64,000 nucleotides of DNA, taken from NCBI RefSeq assembly GCF_037126465.1, contig NC_088210.1, forward strand, positions 22,593,511 through 22,657,510, written 5' to 3'. Every line of letters starts with the position of its first letter. Positions within the stretch are counted from its first letter, which is position 1. Positions 44,483-56,640 of the stretch are shown piece by piece. This DNA comes from Ornithodoros turicata (Eukaryota; Arthropoda; Arachnida; Ixodida; Argasidae). The position numbers and the translations under genes were made by a program. The notes below the pieces were generated by a model that saw only the letters and a list, made by a program, of their open reading frames with translations, searched no databases and was not told the origin of the DNA.

Positions 44483-45432
44483 TGTAACCATTAAAGGAAA
44501 GCTTCAGTGTTTTATATTTTTGTTGTTATTTCTGCCAAGTGGACCATGACCCAACCCTCTACACTCTTCAAATATGAACTCTCAGACTGCACACGTGTTC
44601 GTTAGGACATTATTCGGACATTCATTATTCATTATTCGGACATTATTCGGACATTCGTTAGGACATTATTCGTACATCCATAGGATATTCGGTCTTGTTG
44701 GGAATGGAGAAGTGATGATGACATATGAGACTGAACTAAAGACGTCCGTTCGCGTTTACAACATTTACCACAGAATTTGCGCAGCCAGAAACGAGGAACG
44801 CAATTAACGAAATGGGTTCCCCTTTTTTTGTCTACGCAACGCTGGCTCTATCTCGAATCGGCTTTCCTCCGTGGGTTCGTCCGGAGCACTGACGTCACTC
44901 AAAAGAGGGAAACGAAACGAAAGAAGGCCGCGTACAGGGTGGGGCCCCCTTATATTTCGAAAGGGGTGCACTATACTGCTGCCCTTGCGGAGGGCAGATG
45001 CGTCTCCCCCAGTTCCTACGACGTTTTGCCAAGTTTGGCCATGATCCATCATGGAAACGTCAAAGTGTGCCGGCGGAGACAAAGTTCGTCCGCTCGCCTT
45101 TCCGATGATTGTTTAATCGGGGGAAGTTCAAAGGGATTGAGCAGTGATACGATGGGGCTTCTGCGCACTGAGTTGGGTGGGATACTTCCTTTGTGTTCGC
45201 CAAGAGACTCATGCGTTGCCCTGTGCGCTTATTATTTTACGAATACAGCGCTGGCAAAAAGCCTCGCCACTATATACCGTAAAGTCAGCACGTTTTAAAT
45301 TTTGATATCATGTCTTGTTTTCGCACGGATCAAAGTACCGGACATATAGCCGGGATACTGTCGACCGAGTATCACGAGGACAGCTATATATATGGCGAGC
45401 GTCGGGTACATGGTATTGTTCTCGTTTTCCAA
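44483..45432. other. No supported gene; short tandem GGACATTATTC repeat
   Basis: TTCGGACATTATTC and TTAGGACATTATTC words repeat at about 44600-44690. A 173-codon frame (44777-45298, plus) overlaps a 92-codon minus frame. Neither shows a recognisable domain and I suspect an unidentified repeat. Confidence 0.4.
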
Positions 45433-45485
45433 CGGGGGGGGGGGGGATATGTTTATTAAGAAAAAGAAAGGAAAGGTCAGCCAGA
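45433..45485 (-). repeat. AATAAACATAT-poly(C) retroposon end
   Basis: On the minus strand: GGCTGACCTTTCC, a T-rich run, TTAATAAACATATCC and a C-run. It matches 48.5 kb (CTGACTAACCTTTCCTCG, T-run, CAATAAACATATCC). Confidence 0.7.
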
Positions 45486-45751
45486 CGAAGGTCGGCTTGC
45501 TATTCCAAACAAACGGGTACTCTTCTGCGCCTCTATGTAGTTTATGTATCCGGCTGTTAAAATAGAGATCGAACACAATAATAGTTAAAAAAGGACCGTT
45601 TTTTTCTTATTATTATTAACTAGTGAGCATCACCGACTGCTGCGGATCTGGTTGTCATAGAACAACAACAGCAAAATAAGTGATCATGATGTAGTGGGAC
45701 GTTATGATACAGCTGCCGACGCGGTCTGTGACTCTATATGCAATCATTAGC

Positions 45752-46043
45752 TTTTATTTTTCGTGTTAGCGCCGCGAAGCAACTATGGCTATGAGCAGCG
45801 TATACAGACGTGTACAGATGGAGAGAGGACAGCAGGAAACAGTGGGGAAACAGCGGGGGTTAGTATGCGACCTGGGCCGACTTCATGGGGAACTGTGCCG
45901 ATATTCCTCTGCTCTGGAAAGTCTGTCTGAGAGACCCACGTAAAACCCCAGGCAGCACACCGGTGAGGGGATTCGAACCCGCATTACCTCCCAGTCTCGG
46001 TGTGGAAAGTGATCACCCTAACCACTATACCACACGGGAGCTG
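45752..46043 (-). mobile_element. Complete tRNA-derived SINE
   Basis: On the minus strand the 5' end CCAGCTCCCGTGTGGTATAG and an A-box-like TGTGGTATAGTGG are followed by a B box GGGTTCGAATCCCC (near 45970-45983). The body is the same as at 13.4 kb, and the 3' end is CTTCGCGGCGCTAACACGAA. No target duplication was found. Confidence 0.9.
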
Positions 46044-47532
46044 GTCACTATGGCTTACGCCGTCGGTCACATGTCACATGGTCATCAAGACAACTCCTAT
46101 ACAGGTCAGCTCCGCGCGCGAATCTAAAGAGGTCTGTGATTGGCCTGTGCGAGCGAAACATGTAAATCGGATTTCACATCTCTTTCCCTGAGTCCGCCAT
46201 CTTCTTGCATGCCGCCACTCTCAACGTGCGGACTACATTATTTCCCGGCGGAGATATACACCCTGTTGACCGTAGCTCTTACGCTGTCTCGGAACATAGT
46301 CTCCAGAGGGACGAAAATTACTCCTCAACGCGGTAGAGGGCGAATAGAGCGCTCCCCATCGTCAGCCGTCTCGTTGACACTTGCGAACCTACGCTGGATG
46401 TGACTTTTATTTCTGGGAGATAATAATTATATGACAAGGCGCTATGTCGCTGCTGGAGGGGGTCGGAGCCCCCGAGGTAATTTTTGATGCACTTTCTACA
46501 GTCGAGCGCTGTGGCAGATTTCAGAGACGAATGGCCTCCCAACGCGAAAAGGAATCAGACGTGGAGTCGCAACGTGATTCAAAAAGCGACTTCAAAAGCA
46601 GCCCTTCATTCGTCTCGAGAAAACGCGCGCCGCGCCGCCGCAACATCTGGGATTCGGGTTTCGCCGGGCTCGCTGCATTCCTGCGACGCTCGCACGTCAA
46701 ATTCTGTGCACCGAGAATGTAGTACAGATGCTTAATCTTTGCCGGATTAAAATATAAAAACGAGGAGCGTTTCGCCTCGACTCCTTTTCGGCGACAGTTG
46801 CTAGATAAACTGTGAATAGGCGGCTATTTTCTGTTTTACGGGGCTTTCCACGCGGTGCTGCATGCCAACTTACGCCCGTGCAATTTGGCAGCCGAAATGC
46901 GAGGAAACCGCGTTTCTCGGAACTGAAAGGATGCGATGCTTATCGCGCGTCTAGTCCCTGCAGTTTGCGAACATTTGAGCGTTTACGTAAAGGATATAAG
47001 TAATGGCTTTGTTGGTTGATGGCGTTCTTGCTGTTTCGCAAATGAGTGGAAAATAGATACAAATGTCTTGGCTCGTAAATGCATGTAGAGCGCATCCCAG
47101 GAAGAAAACAGACCGCGCAGCTCGGACGCAACTGAGTAAGATGTAGCATACGCAGCCAAAAAGGCGACCAAGACGGAAGAGTCGCAACACCACTGCGAAC
47201 TCGCCACTTAAAGAGCAAGGAGCTCGCGTTGGTGTTGTCCGTGTCTATTGTCTCGTCTCGGTCGTCGTTTGAGTTGCGCGTGTGTTACATCACATTCTAC
47301 CAACTACCCCGCTTCAGGACCTTGGTATATGAGTGCAGAAAGGCCTCGGTATAACGAAATCAACGGGACATGAGCAGAATTCGATATAAGCGGCAGTTCG
47401 ATATAGCTGGGTTTTCCTTACGGGCTTTTATCGGCCCACCATTCGCACTATGCGGAGTCGGCCTGCACTGCAGCTTGAATAGTGCGGTTCGAAATTGGCG
47501 TATTTGCACCGGGACTCATTACGTCACGGACA
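46044..47532. other. No recognisable gene
   Basis: Relatively GC-rich sequence. Overlapping frames up to 92 codons occur on both strands with no domain. It is one of the longer stretches free of matched repeats, but nothing shows coding. Confidence 0.5.
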
Positions 47533-48068
47533 ATAGGCCTACATAGTTTAAAATGGATAAAATACCCCAGTGCGAAGGTAAAACAATGGGACGAGACAAA
47601 CACAGACAAAGGGACGACGCACAGCACTGTGCGTCGTCCCTTTGTCTGTGTTTGTCTCGTCCCATTGTTTTACCTTCGCACTGGGGTATTTTATCCATTT
47701 TAAAAGATGTCATACCAACCCGCCCAAATTTTAACCTTATTTCATATTCTTGCTAATTTTTCGGGCTTTAATGTAAACAGTGCTGTGCGTCGTCCCTTTG
47801 TCTGTGTTTGTCTCGTCCCATTGTTTTACCTTCGCACTGGGGTATTTTATCCATTTTAAAAGATGTCATACCAACCCGCCCAAATTTTAACCTTATTTCA
47901 TATTCTTGCTAATTTTTCGGGCTTTAATGTAAACAGTGCTGTGCGTCGTCCCTTTGTCTGTGTTTGTCTCGTCCCATTGTTTTACCTTCGCACTGGGGTA
48001 TTTTATCCATTTTAAAAGATGTCATACCAACCCGCCCAAATTTTAACCTTATTTCATAGGCCTACATA
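47533..48068. mobile_element. 156-bp tandem-repeat element with perfect inverted head and 13-bp target duplication
   Basis: ATAGGCCTACATA occurs at 47533-47545 and 48056-48068. The insert starts with a 78-bp arm (47547-47624) that is a perfect reverse complement of 47627-47704, separated by 2 bases. From 47627 the sequence is a tandem array: 47627-47782, 47783-47938, and a partial unit 47939-48055. The units look identical. Each contains CTGTGCGTCGTCCCTTTGTC, CGCACTGGGGTATTTTATCC and CATACCAACCCGCCC. No coding capacity. Target duplication and identity point to a recent retroposition of a tandem or circular template with a template switch at the head. Confidence 0.9.
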
Positions 48069-49949
48069 ATTTCGCAATCATCACTCCAGTTCAGTTTAGT
48101 TCAGTTCACTCTTTCGTTCAGGAATTTTTTCTTTAAAAAATCAAGCCCATTCAAAGTAGACGAAAACAAAATATATACCAAATCAAATGAAGGTCCCGAA
48201 GAGGAAAACAAAGTAAAAAGGGAAGGCAACACGTGAATAATCAGGACACGTGTCAGGAGCCAGTGATTCCCGCTGCATCAAAATACATAGTGTGCACGCA
48301 GAATTTCAGTGTTTGTGTGTGTGTGTGTGCGCGTGCAGTTGTTTTCTGTCGGAATCACCACCACCACTAATCATCATCATCATTCTCTTCATTGGCATCA
48401 TCATTACAGGAGTTTTCCACCAAAGTAACTGGTGCAAGTGATGTCGAGTTGCGGGCCTTCGTTTTCTTTCTTCTTTTCGTTTTCTTTTTATGAAAGGAAT
48501 AGCAAGGCGGTCAATGCCTGACTAACCTTTCCTCGTTTTTTTTTTCAATAAACATATCCCCCCACCTCAAAACCCCCATTTTATTTTTTCTTAAAATCAA
48601 ATCAAATCAATCATCTTCTCTGAACGTTTCGTCCCACAGCCGATTATCTTTCAAAGTAGTAATTACAACACTTTATTACTAGCTTTCCTTGAACGTATTT
48701 CGATGGGGAAACAAAAGAATTTTATTTCGTAATGTATGCGTCTTCCTTTTCCCGCAGAATCAAACGAACGAATTTTACTTTCGGCTTCGCAATGTTGAAA
48801 GGGCCATCAACCGTGTCCCCGATTCTTCATGGGAGCGTATATACAACGACGATCAGGAAAAGTATTCCATTCCGTAGCAAAATTACACCGAGGGTTGCAT
48901 GTGACTCCATCCCACAGAGGAGAGACAGTATACGTTTGAGGGTCTATTGTCTTTTCGGTGGCAAAAGAATCGACTTACAGCGTTCAATAACCGATCCCTC
49001 AACAACAAACTGCCATTGAAGGACCAGATGACACGAACAATAGAGATCCACTTAACCAGCACGCAGGGCTGCAGACCCAGTCGATCGGCCCGGATAAACA
49101 TGCGCGTCACGATTTGCAACTCGATCCAGATTACATGTATAGCAAAGACAATTTCCTTACTCCCTTTGTTCGATTTTTTTTTAACCCTGCTCCACGACCA
49201 CGATTCGCTAACGGCAAACATTCTGATGCCCTGGGCTGGAACAATACTTTTATTGCGGTGTACAGGAGCCACTGTCGGTCACGACTTTGTGGAATACATA
49301 ACGTGCGCGTTTCCGCGGTTAAAACGCATCGATTCCTGAGAATATACTCCGCGGCCAGAGTGAATGATCTTGCGTGCCATTAAGGGAACGCTCTGGGCTG
49401 CGTTGGTTCCCGCGCGTTATTTATGACATCAAAATGATATTGTTGCACTGACACCGTGGAAGACAATGGATGGATATTGTTCAGGGTGAAAGAATACGGG
49501 CTATGTAGTGGTAGATATATATATGATGTATGTCTTGGGAATAGCGCTCTTTTATCGTTGTAAGAATACACGGAAGAAGAAAGCGGGCTCAGCGCGAAGA
49601 TGTCCTCTGTACTTCCGAATGCATGTTAGCTACTCCTTTTAGAAATGCGGGAGGGTAAGATCTAGGGAAATGTTTACGGCATATGTCTCAGGGAAGGTCT
49701 CCATGTAGTAGCTTTGACGTTTCGACTGCGAAATAGGCTTCGATCCTCTCTTTATAATGGAGCTTGGGCTCGAACTCCTTGGCATCCTCGCCTGCAGGAT
49801 ATAAAGTCCTTCAGAGTAGGAGGTCTCTGCGGAGCAAAATATATATGGGTATACCATATGGGTGACATATGGGAGTATATGGGTGACATACTTATACGGG
49901 TGTCCAAAGGTCAAGTTCGGTATTCGTTCACTCACTAAAATGTGGTGGG
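48069..49949. other. No recognisable gene
   Basis: Short GTTCA-type repetition near 48090-48110, a (GT)n at about 48312-48328, and open frames to 130 codons on overlapping strands at 48880-49340 with no domain. Confidence 0.5.
48505..48567 (+). repeat. AATAAACATAT-poly(C) retroposon end
   Basis: GGCGGTCAATGCCTGACTAA, CCTTTCCTCG, a T-run and CAATAAACATATCCCCCC. It is the third copy of this 3' end in the window. Confidence 0.7.
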
Positions 49950-50133
49950 GGCGGTGGTGTCCACGCTCAAGCGCGCAACGCCACCACCATCGCAGAAAGG
50001 GATCGTGCGTCCTGGGTCGACTTCATAGTAAACTGTGTCAACATGTGTCTTAAAGCGTCTGAAGAAAAGCCGGGGAAAAACATCCAGACAGCGTAGCCGG
50101 CGCCCGGGTTCGAACCTGGGTCACCTCCCACCT
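49950..50133 (-). mobile_element. tRNA-derived SINE, partial
   Basis: On the minus strand: GGAGGTGACCCAGGTTCGAA (B box), GCCGGCTACGCTGTCTGG, AGACGCTTTAAGACACATG, GTCGACCCAGGACGCACG, then a degenerate 3' end with a GGTGGTGGCG run. The A-box end is replaced by the adjoining MITE. Confidence 0.8.
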
Positions 50134-50135
50134 TC

Positions 50136-50290
50136 CACTCTTAAAAATGAACTTCACCGCATAGCAGGCTACGAGCCAACCATCATCCCGAATGATGTCA
50201 TTGTGTCCCCTGATTTGATGAAAACGGGAGGCGTACGCCCTTTTTGTGACAGTTATGCGGTTCATAAGAGTGACAAAAAAAAAGTGTACA
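50136..50290. mobile_element. Family A/C MITE, left half
   Basis: CACTCTTAAAAATGAACTTC, AGCCAACCATCATCCCGAAT, GGCGTACGCCC, TGTGACAGTTATGCGGTTC. The right arm is lost after AGTGACAAAAAAA. It sits 2 bp from the truncated SINE head. Confidence 0.85.
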
Positions 50291-50699
50291 AATCATGGGA
50301 GACTCCTTCGACTCACACAGGTACTTGCCCTTTGTTCGGCCAAATCGCTTCATAACATGACGTTAGGGGTATAATTAGCAGCTTTGCATCCCATCACAGA
50401 GAAGTCCGACTTGTTGTCGTTCTGAAAGTTGTTCCAAACTTTTCTGGGAACAGAAGGCACCACCATCACACTTCATCACACAAAGGAAGCCCTGTATGCA
50501 TGCGCATACAGTTTAAAGTGAACAAACATTTTTTCTCTCTCGCTCTCTAGTTGGCGCTCCTATGGGAGCGTGCTAAGTTTTGAAATCCACGCGGAATCCT
50601 GTCCAAGTTACTGCTTTGATGTAGCCGATATTTCTAGAGCACTTTCGGATGAAGCGTGTTTTTCGTACCGTGGCTGGCAGCAAGAAAAAAGGTCGGAGG
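50291..50699. other. No recognisable gene
   Basis: Unassigned sequence with no repeated motif shared with the rest of the window. Confidence 0.5.
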
Positions 50700-50878
50700 C
50701 ATTGCGAAGAGAGAGGGAGGCGTACGCCCTTTTGTGTCAGTTTGAATATATGATAATTGACACACACGGGCGTACACCCCCTCTCTCTTCGAATCAGAAG
50801 CGATAACCCTATCATTCGTGGCAACGGTTGGAGCAGAGTGTGCTGTGCGCTGAAGTTGTGTTTTTACATTTTATAGTG
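50700..50878. mobile_element. Family B MITE, left terminus lost
   Basis: GCGAAGAGAGAGGGAGGCG, GTACGCCC, the loop TTTGAATATATGATAATTG, GGCGTACACCCCC and AGAAGCGATAACCC. The right end is GTTTTTACATTTTATAGTG with an insertion before the terminus. A family C copy follows at once. Confidence 0.85.
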
Positions 50879-50880
50879 TA

Positions 50881-51067
50881 GAGAATGATGCAGTTATCAC
50901 TCCCAATTTGTGGAAAGCGCTCTGCGTACGCCTTTTTCTGACGAAAAATAACATGATTTTCACAAAAGGGCGTATGCCTCTCGTTTTAAACAAAATAGAA
51001 CGATGTTGTTTGTGATGATGGTTGGCTATAGGAGCACGTGGTGTAGTGAAGCTCTCTTGTAGGAGTG
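50881..51067. mobile_element. Family C MITE, left terminus lost
   Basis: GCAGTTATCACTCCC, TGCGTACGCC, GGGCGTATGCC, GGTTGGCTATAGGAGCACG and CTCTCTTGTAGGAGTG. It starts at the GAATGATG block, directly after a family B copy. Confidence 0.75.
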
Positions 51068-54000
51068 CGGGAAACATAGATGTACATGGAATCAATTTCT
51101 CGTATGCAAGCAAATGAAATGTGAGAACCATATCTGATCACATCAACAACAACCAGATTGTGAATCGTGATGTCGTGAGGTGTTCCTCTGCTTAGACTGC
51201 GGGACGTTATATCCCAATATACACGGGTTGACATGATTTCATGAGTTTAACGTAGCACGCGCACGCGAATGAAGCAGGCCTCAGACTTCGCCCAGAAGGA
51301 CTGCGTCTGTTATAAAAGTCATTGTTACTCGCAAAAGTCACTGTCGAAAGTCAGTCAGCTAGAAAATATAAGAAAAGACCGCGAAAAATCGCGTTTGTGC
51401 AAAGTAAAAAAAGTTCGGGCAAGAAGGGCTTTCTCCGTCCACGAAGTTTTGGTCGTTATATTTACTTTGGTTATGTTTGGTTTGGTTAACTCTATTTTCA
51501 TAACTAACTTGATCAATAATGAATTATATCATAATTAATTTAACCACAACGCCAGTACTCTTCTCGAAATCTCTCAAGTGCCACCCACACAAACGATCGA
51601 AAACAACTAAATTCTACACAAAAATGTTTGCATAAATTTCCCCATGGATAACCAATTAATAGAATAAGCACGAATGATGACCACATCCCAATCTTCTTTT
51701 TTTTTTCTTTCTTTTTTTATCGCATCACCATTCACCATCGATGCCTACGCCCACTTAGAGATACTGGAGAGCCCAGCTTGCACGTGCTTTGACCGTATCT
51801 GAACGGGAAACGTTTTGGAAGCGAAACAGCCGTCAGGCGCTTAGTGCGGCACTTTTATAATATTTCCTTTCAAGAAATCCATACTCAACCGGACGCCTTA
51901 TCGTGTTCTAAACGAGAGAAGTGCTGTCGATGGGGCTTTTCGACTAGCGTTGCACTTCCCTCCGTCTCACATTTTGCGAAGGGGCAGACAGGGTTCACGT
52001 GAAGGCGGAAGGGAGAAGCCCCCAACAGTTCAGCAACACAAGCATTCCTATCTCTTGAAGAAGCGCGTCTCTGTTTGTCAACTTTCGTTGCGCAGCGCGA
52101 GATCTCAACCGCGAGAAACTTGTGTCGTCAAGTCTGAGTTTTTGGCAGTTCTTCTCTTTTTTTGTGTGTGTGTGTACTAATAACGTTTGTCTCGCGCTTT
52201 TGTAGACTGACATGATCTTGTCATGAGTGCTTCATGTCATACCAACTAACGACAAGGATGTAATACCCTTATGCACCCATAATCCCATCGCAAAATCATT
52301 TTACGTATATTACAACTTGTGTGCCATGGGGTTTTCGCTTCTTTTTTTTCTTTATCACATTACCACCACCGAGGGATAAATTAAGGGGGCAGATCTGCGC
52401 ACTTATCATCACTGTATATCTATTAGTTGCTGTTGTTGTTGATAGCCACAGTGTGAACTTATTGAGTGTAGTGAGACTCTTATCTATAATCTTGCGTAGA
52501 CTAAATGGGAGGGCCGTTCCATATTTTAAAGGTATAGCCTGGAGATGCTGGCTGATTTTGATATCAAAGTTGTAAAAACAAAAGTAAAGTGAAAGTCACA
52601 GTCACAGGAGCACAGGCTTGGTGTCCGTAACAAAAATATAAGAAATTAAGTGCACATGTAAGGTTTACCACGTTCAGTATACGTTCGATGCGCTGTACAC
52701 GGTCCAAAACTGCTGGTCAAATTACTTTTGAGCATTATCATTACCTAAATGTCTGCATGCAGCTCAGTTTATACGCAAGAGTAGTGAATTCTCGAAAGAC
52801 ACGGCAGAACTTCATCAAGGCCCTTTCACATTCTCTCTCTCTCTTCACGGCCTTATACAAAGACTCACCTAACCACGTTTTGTAAGATTCTTTCTTGATC
52901 TCCCTTCCACCTCATAACGTGATCACGTCTCATACTCACGTTCCTGTTAAAGTAACTGACGTTCGTTGGCGCATAACTCTTTTCCCCTCTTTCTTTCCCC
53001 CTTCTTCTTTCTTTCTTTTTTTTTTTCTTCTTCTTCTTCATTTCCCAGACGACTGTCCATCATGGGATTCTGCGATTTTCCCATTCGAATGCTTTCGCAT
53101 CTCGAACGTGACAGCCACAAGTACACGCAGCTGATGAATTACCGTACGGCTTATTTGCTTATTTCGCATCGCCTCCCGTTGGTAACTCATACCGCGGTAA
53201 TGATACGCTGGACGAGGCCTTATTTACAAGGGGGGTCAGACTTAATTAAAGCCTTGTTTTCTTTCGGTTTCGCCGTTCTCCATATGAGCGTGTTGTCTGT
53301 CTGTGCGTGTGTGTGTGTGTTTTTCGATTGAGATACTGCGAGTCGTACCTCATGATGCGGCTAAAATACGTGGCGGCTGCATAAGGTCAGGTGCGTCTCT
53401 ATATACGACTATAGCGTTCCTTTGGTTCCAAACGTTGATTTAATACTATAGAGTCTCGCGTGTGTGCTCTTTTGTGTTCCAGGTACTGCTTATTGTAACA
53501 TTGTCGCAATACAAGTCGCAAATGTTTGTTGTTATTCTGGAAATGCATGACTATGTATCTGTTTTGTTGTTTCAGAGAAAAGGGCTTCAAGTAGTGACCA
53601 CTTCGAAAATCGGATGCCCGAAATCCCCGTACGGAAATAATCAACGTGGTGAGATGGCCTGTCTTTTTTGTATACGCAATTTCAGGGTGACTGCTCACTT
53701 TCAAACCGCATACTTACTCGTGTGGGCACTTTAGGTTATACGTCAATACGCTGTATTACAAACGTGTGCTTTGTTATGCTCGAGGTAACTATATGCGACA
53801 CATCCTGAGGCTCGCTTCAGTAGCCAGCATGAACAACAGTTAAACGATGAGTGGTGATGTCGTGGGGAATGATCATGTGCTCGGTGAGGATGAGGGTCCT
53901 TACCCCGGTTTATATGGATTGATACGATTTGATGAGATAGCATGGCACACACGAATGTACGGGCTAAAGGTTGTCCTCTTCGTAGAGTTCGCGGCAGTTA

Positions 54001-54825
54001 GACAAGTTAAGTTCGGTAGACAAGTCGATTCTAAACCGGTCCTGAATTAGCGTCTCTTGTTTAGTGTGTATATAGATTGACAAGTGTAATAGACGTCTTG
54101 TCTTGATCTCGTGCGTCCCGATGAAACATCGGAGAAGATGCATCAGCGCCACCTTCTGAAGCAGCCTTCCATGTCTCTTGTTTCTGTCGTTGTGTGTGAC
54201 AATTGCTGCACGCGTTTAAATGATCCGTTGTACATGAATCCAAAAGGTGCTCTGAAACTTAAAAAATAAAAGAAAACAAATACTTTTAACGCGTATGTAG
54301 ACATTCGTTGCTCCGCGTAGGTTAGGCGTCACACTCATATGTACGTACGGAACCGTAAGAGGAAGACGTGGGCGGTTTTCGCTGGCGAATTTTCGTGGGA
54401 ATTGCCGTGATGGGATCACTCACTCTTAATGAAGCAAATTCCCTGGTTGAGTCCTCATGAAATGACGTCTATTTGTGCTACAACGCGAAGAGGGAAAATG
54501 TTTTTCTTTTTGTTTTTTGTTGTTTTCATTTCTTTCCCTTGCACCAGTGACGCATCTAATGACGAGGTCAATTAAATAATTGAAGGACTTCGTTTAGTTA
54601 CGGGGCGACTTCGCGGTGGTTTAATTGGTGCCGTTCTAAAATGGGTCCGTTTATACTTACTGACAGCGTACGTTCTACGTCCGTGCGTTTCTCCATAGAC
54701 ATTTTAAAACATTGAGGACTATAGTAATCACTTCGTTAGGATGCATCAGTGACGTGGACGTTAGGATGGGGTCGTTTCTGTTAATGAAAGAAAGAACGAT
54801 CTGTCAAAGAAACCACAGGAAAGGC
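51068..54825. other. No recognisable gene
   Basis: This is the longest stretch without a matched mobile element. It contains T-run plus CATCACCA strings near 51720 and 52350 that look like retroposon tails, a (GT)n near 53308, and many frames of 60-121 codons without domains. The 89-codon frame at 51269-51538 has a basic N-terminal half and one hydrophobic C-terminal segment, but no recognised family. Confidence 0.5.
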
Positions 54826-54865
54826 ATAGGAGCGTGCTATGTTGTGAAGTTCATTCTTAAGAGTG
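54826..54865. repeat. Family A MITE right-terminal fragment
   Basis: TAGGAGCGTGCTATGTTGTG and AAGTTCATTCTTAAGAGTG-TA. The fragment starts exactly at the conserved TAGGAG position where other copies are split. Confidence 0.8.
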
Positions 54866-54924
54866 TATAGCGAACTAGAATCCACGGTATAATCCATGTA
54901 ATAAATCCCTAGATTTGTTTTTTT

Positions 54925-55041
54925 TATAAAACGGATGATGTACGCCTTTTTGTGGCATTTATGCAGTTGCGTTAATGGTCACGCAAAGGCGTACGTCCCA
55001 CGTTTTCCACAAATCAGGAGTGTCGACGGGATCATTCTGTG
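54925..55041. mobile_element. Family C MITE, central part
   Basis: AAACGGATGATGTACGCC, TTATGCAGTTGCGTTAATGG, GGCGTACGTCCCACG and CACAAATCAGGAGTG. Both termini are missing and a family A copy follows. Confidence 0.75.
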
Positions 55042-55044
55042 GTA

Positions 55045-55294
55045 CACTCTTAAAAATGAACTTCACCGCATAGCACGCTCCTAGCCAACCAGCATCTCGA
55101 ATGATATCGTTACATGCCATGATTTGTTGAAAACGGGGGGGCGTACGCTTTTTTGTGACAATTATGAACAGCATAAGCGTCAGAAAAAAAGGCGTACGCC
55201 CCCTGTTTTCAACAAATCATGGCAGGTAACGATATCATTCCAGATTATGGTTAGCTAGGAGCGTGCTATGCGGTGAAGTTCATTTTTAGGAGTG
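55045..55294. mobile_element. Family A MITE, complete, TA target duplication
   Basis: CACTCTTAAAAATGAACTTC to TTCATTTTTAGGAGTG with TA on both sides. The right core is GGCGTACGCC, and the left is GGCGTACGCT. The loop is ACAATTATGAACAGCATAAG. Confidence 0.93.
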
Positions 55295-55326
55295 TATACG
55301 GCTCGCCCTCAGTGTTTTAGGGAGTA

Positions 55327-55575
55327 CACTCTTAGAAATGAACTGCGCCGCATATCACGCTCCTAGCCAACCATCATATCGAATGATATCGTTATCGGGC
55401 CTCATTTGTTCAAAACGGGAGGCGTACGCCTTCTTTGTGACAATTATGAACAGCATAAGTGTCACAAAAAAGGCGTACACCTCCCGTTTACAACAAATCA
55501 GATCACATAACGATATCATTCGAGGTGATGGTTGGCTAGGAGCGTGCATGCGGTCAAGCTCATTTTTAAGATTGT
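55327..55575. mobile_element. Family A MITE
   Basis: CACTCTTAGAAATGAACTGC to CTCATTTTTAAGATTG with TA on both sides. Cores are GGCGTACGCC (left) and GGCGTACACC (right). Confidence 0.92.
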
Positions 55576-56460
55576 AGAGTTTTGTGTTAGGAGTGTATAG
55601 TATGGGCGAAGAACAAAGCCAACGTTGATCACGTGGCAAATGGAAACGTTGCGTCGCTTGTGCCGAGACGAACTTGCCGAGGTCTCGGTAGGAAGATTTG
55701 AGCTTTTATTTCTTGGTCCCTGTCTAGCGCGTTATTCAGTCTGGATCTGGTTGTGGCGTGGCAGGTGATCGGATATAACGAATACGCGTCTGTGTAGCAC
55801 CTGCCGTCGCGAAAAAAAAAAGTTATTTGCTCTTTTGTGGTCCGACGAAGAGCACCGCGTAACATATGTGGGGACGATTTTCGTGCGCCTTGTATCATAA
55901 ATATAAATCTTCGCAGTGCTCCGCCTTGTCGGAGAAGAAATGTCTGCTGTCGGGTAATGTAACACTTTCGAAAATAAGTCCTAGCAAAGAAATAACGCGG
56001 CAATGTTGCAGAAATTATATTTCAGGTTAGCCATTTGAATTTAATTTACATTGCGTCATAAAGATGTGATTATTTAAAACTTGGCTTAAAACTGAGCTGA
56101 CAACCGTCAGAGCTATAGGTGACAAACCCGTTAACCTGTTCCGAAATCATCGCCATTCTATTTCTTTTCTTTTTCATTTTCATTTTTTTGCGAGAAACAT
56201 TTTATCTGTACAAGCTACATTCTTTTTCTGTCCGTCCGGGTTATTTTTTTTTAACATGTCATTTGAATCTCAGTTTCGCGACCTCTCGCCCTGTTTGGTA
56301 GCATGAACGAGTGCGGCTGGGATACTGTTCAGATATTGAACACGACAACAGAAACGGTATTGCTGTTATATCGAATTATTGCGTGTGTTGACCGAACTGC
56401 AATTAAAGAAGTTAACAACATTTTTCAATATTTACATATATATTAAAATTTTTAAAAGCA
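55576..56460. other. No recognisable gene
   Basis: A 124-codon minus-strand frame (55629-56003) has no recognised domain. The rest is AT-rich. Confidence 0.5.
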
Positions 56461-56489
56461 TGTTACAAGGTGTCCCAAAAAGAACACTC

Positions 56490-56640
56490 TTATAGTAGGG
56501 CTGCCCAGGCAAGCTGTAACTACTGATGAAAGAAGGAAATCACTGAAAAGATTAGCCAGCTGTAGGACTCGAACCCACCTAACCTGTCCAAGTGACTTCC
56601 TTGTTTCATCATTAATTTCTTAGCCACTTGAGGCTTTGTA
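56490..56640 (-). repeat. Possible tRNA-like SINE with B box
   Basis: On the minus strand GTGGGTTCGAGTCCTACAGC (near 56565-56585) contains a good B box, preceded by GAAGTCACTTGGACAGG. It is followed by TTTCAGTGATTTCCTTC, TTTCATCAGTAGTTACAGC and TTGCCTGGGCAGCCC. No second copy is present here. It does not fold obviously as a complete tRNA. Confidence 0.4.

Noticed and set aside
44777..45298. 173-codon plus-strand frame as a host gene
   Set aside because: No recognisable domain, an overlapping open frame on the other strand, and a repeat-rich setting. It is more likely an unidentified repeat.
47627..47782. 156-bp unit as a hammerhead-type retrozyme
   Set aside because: Neither strand contains CTGATGA with a suitably placed GAAA, so the ribozyme claim is not supported by eye, although the tandem and target-duplication structure would fit.
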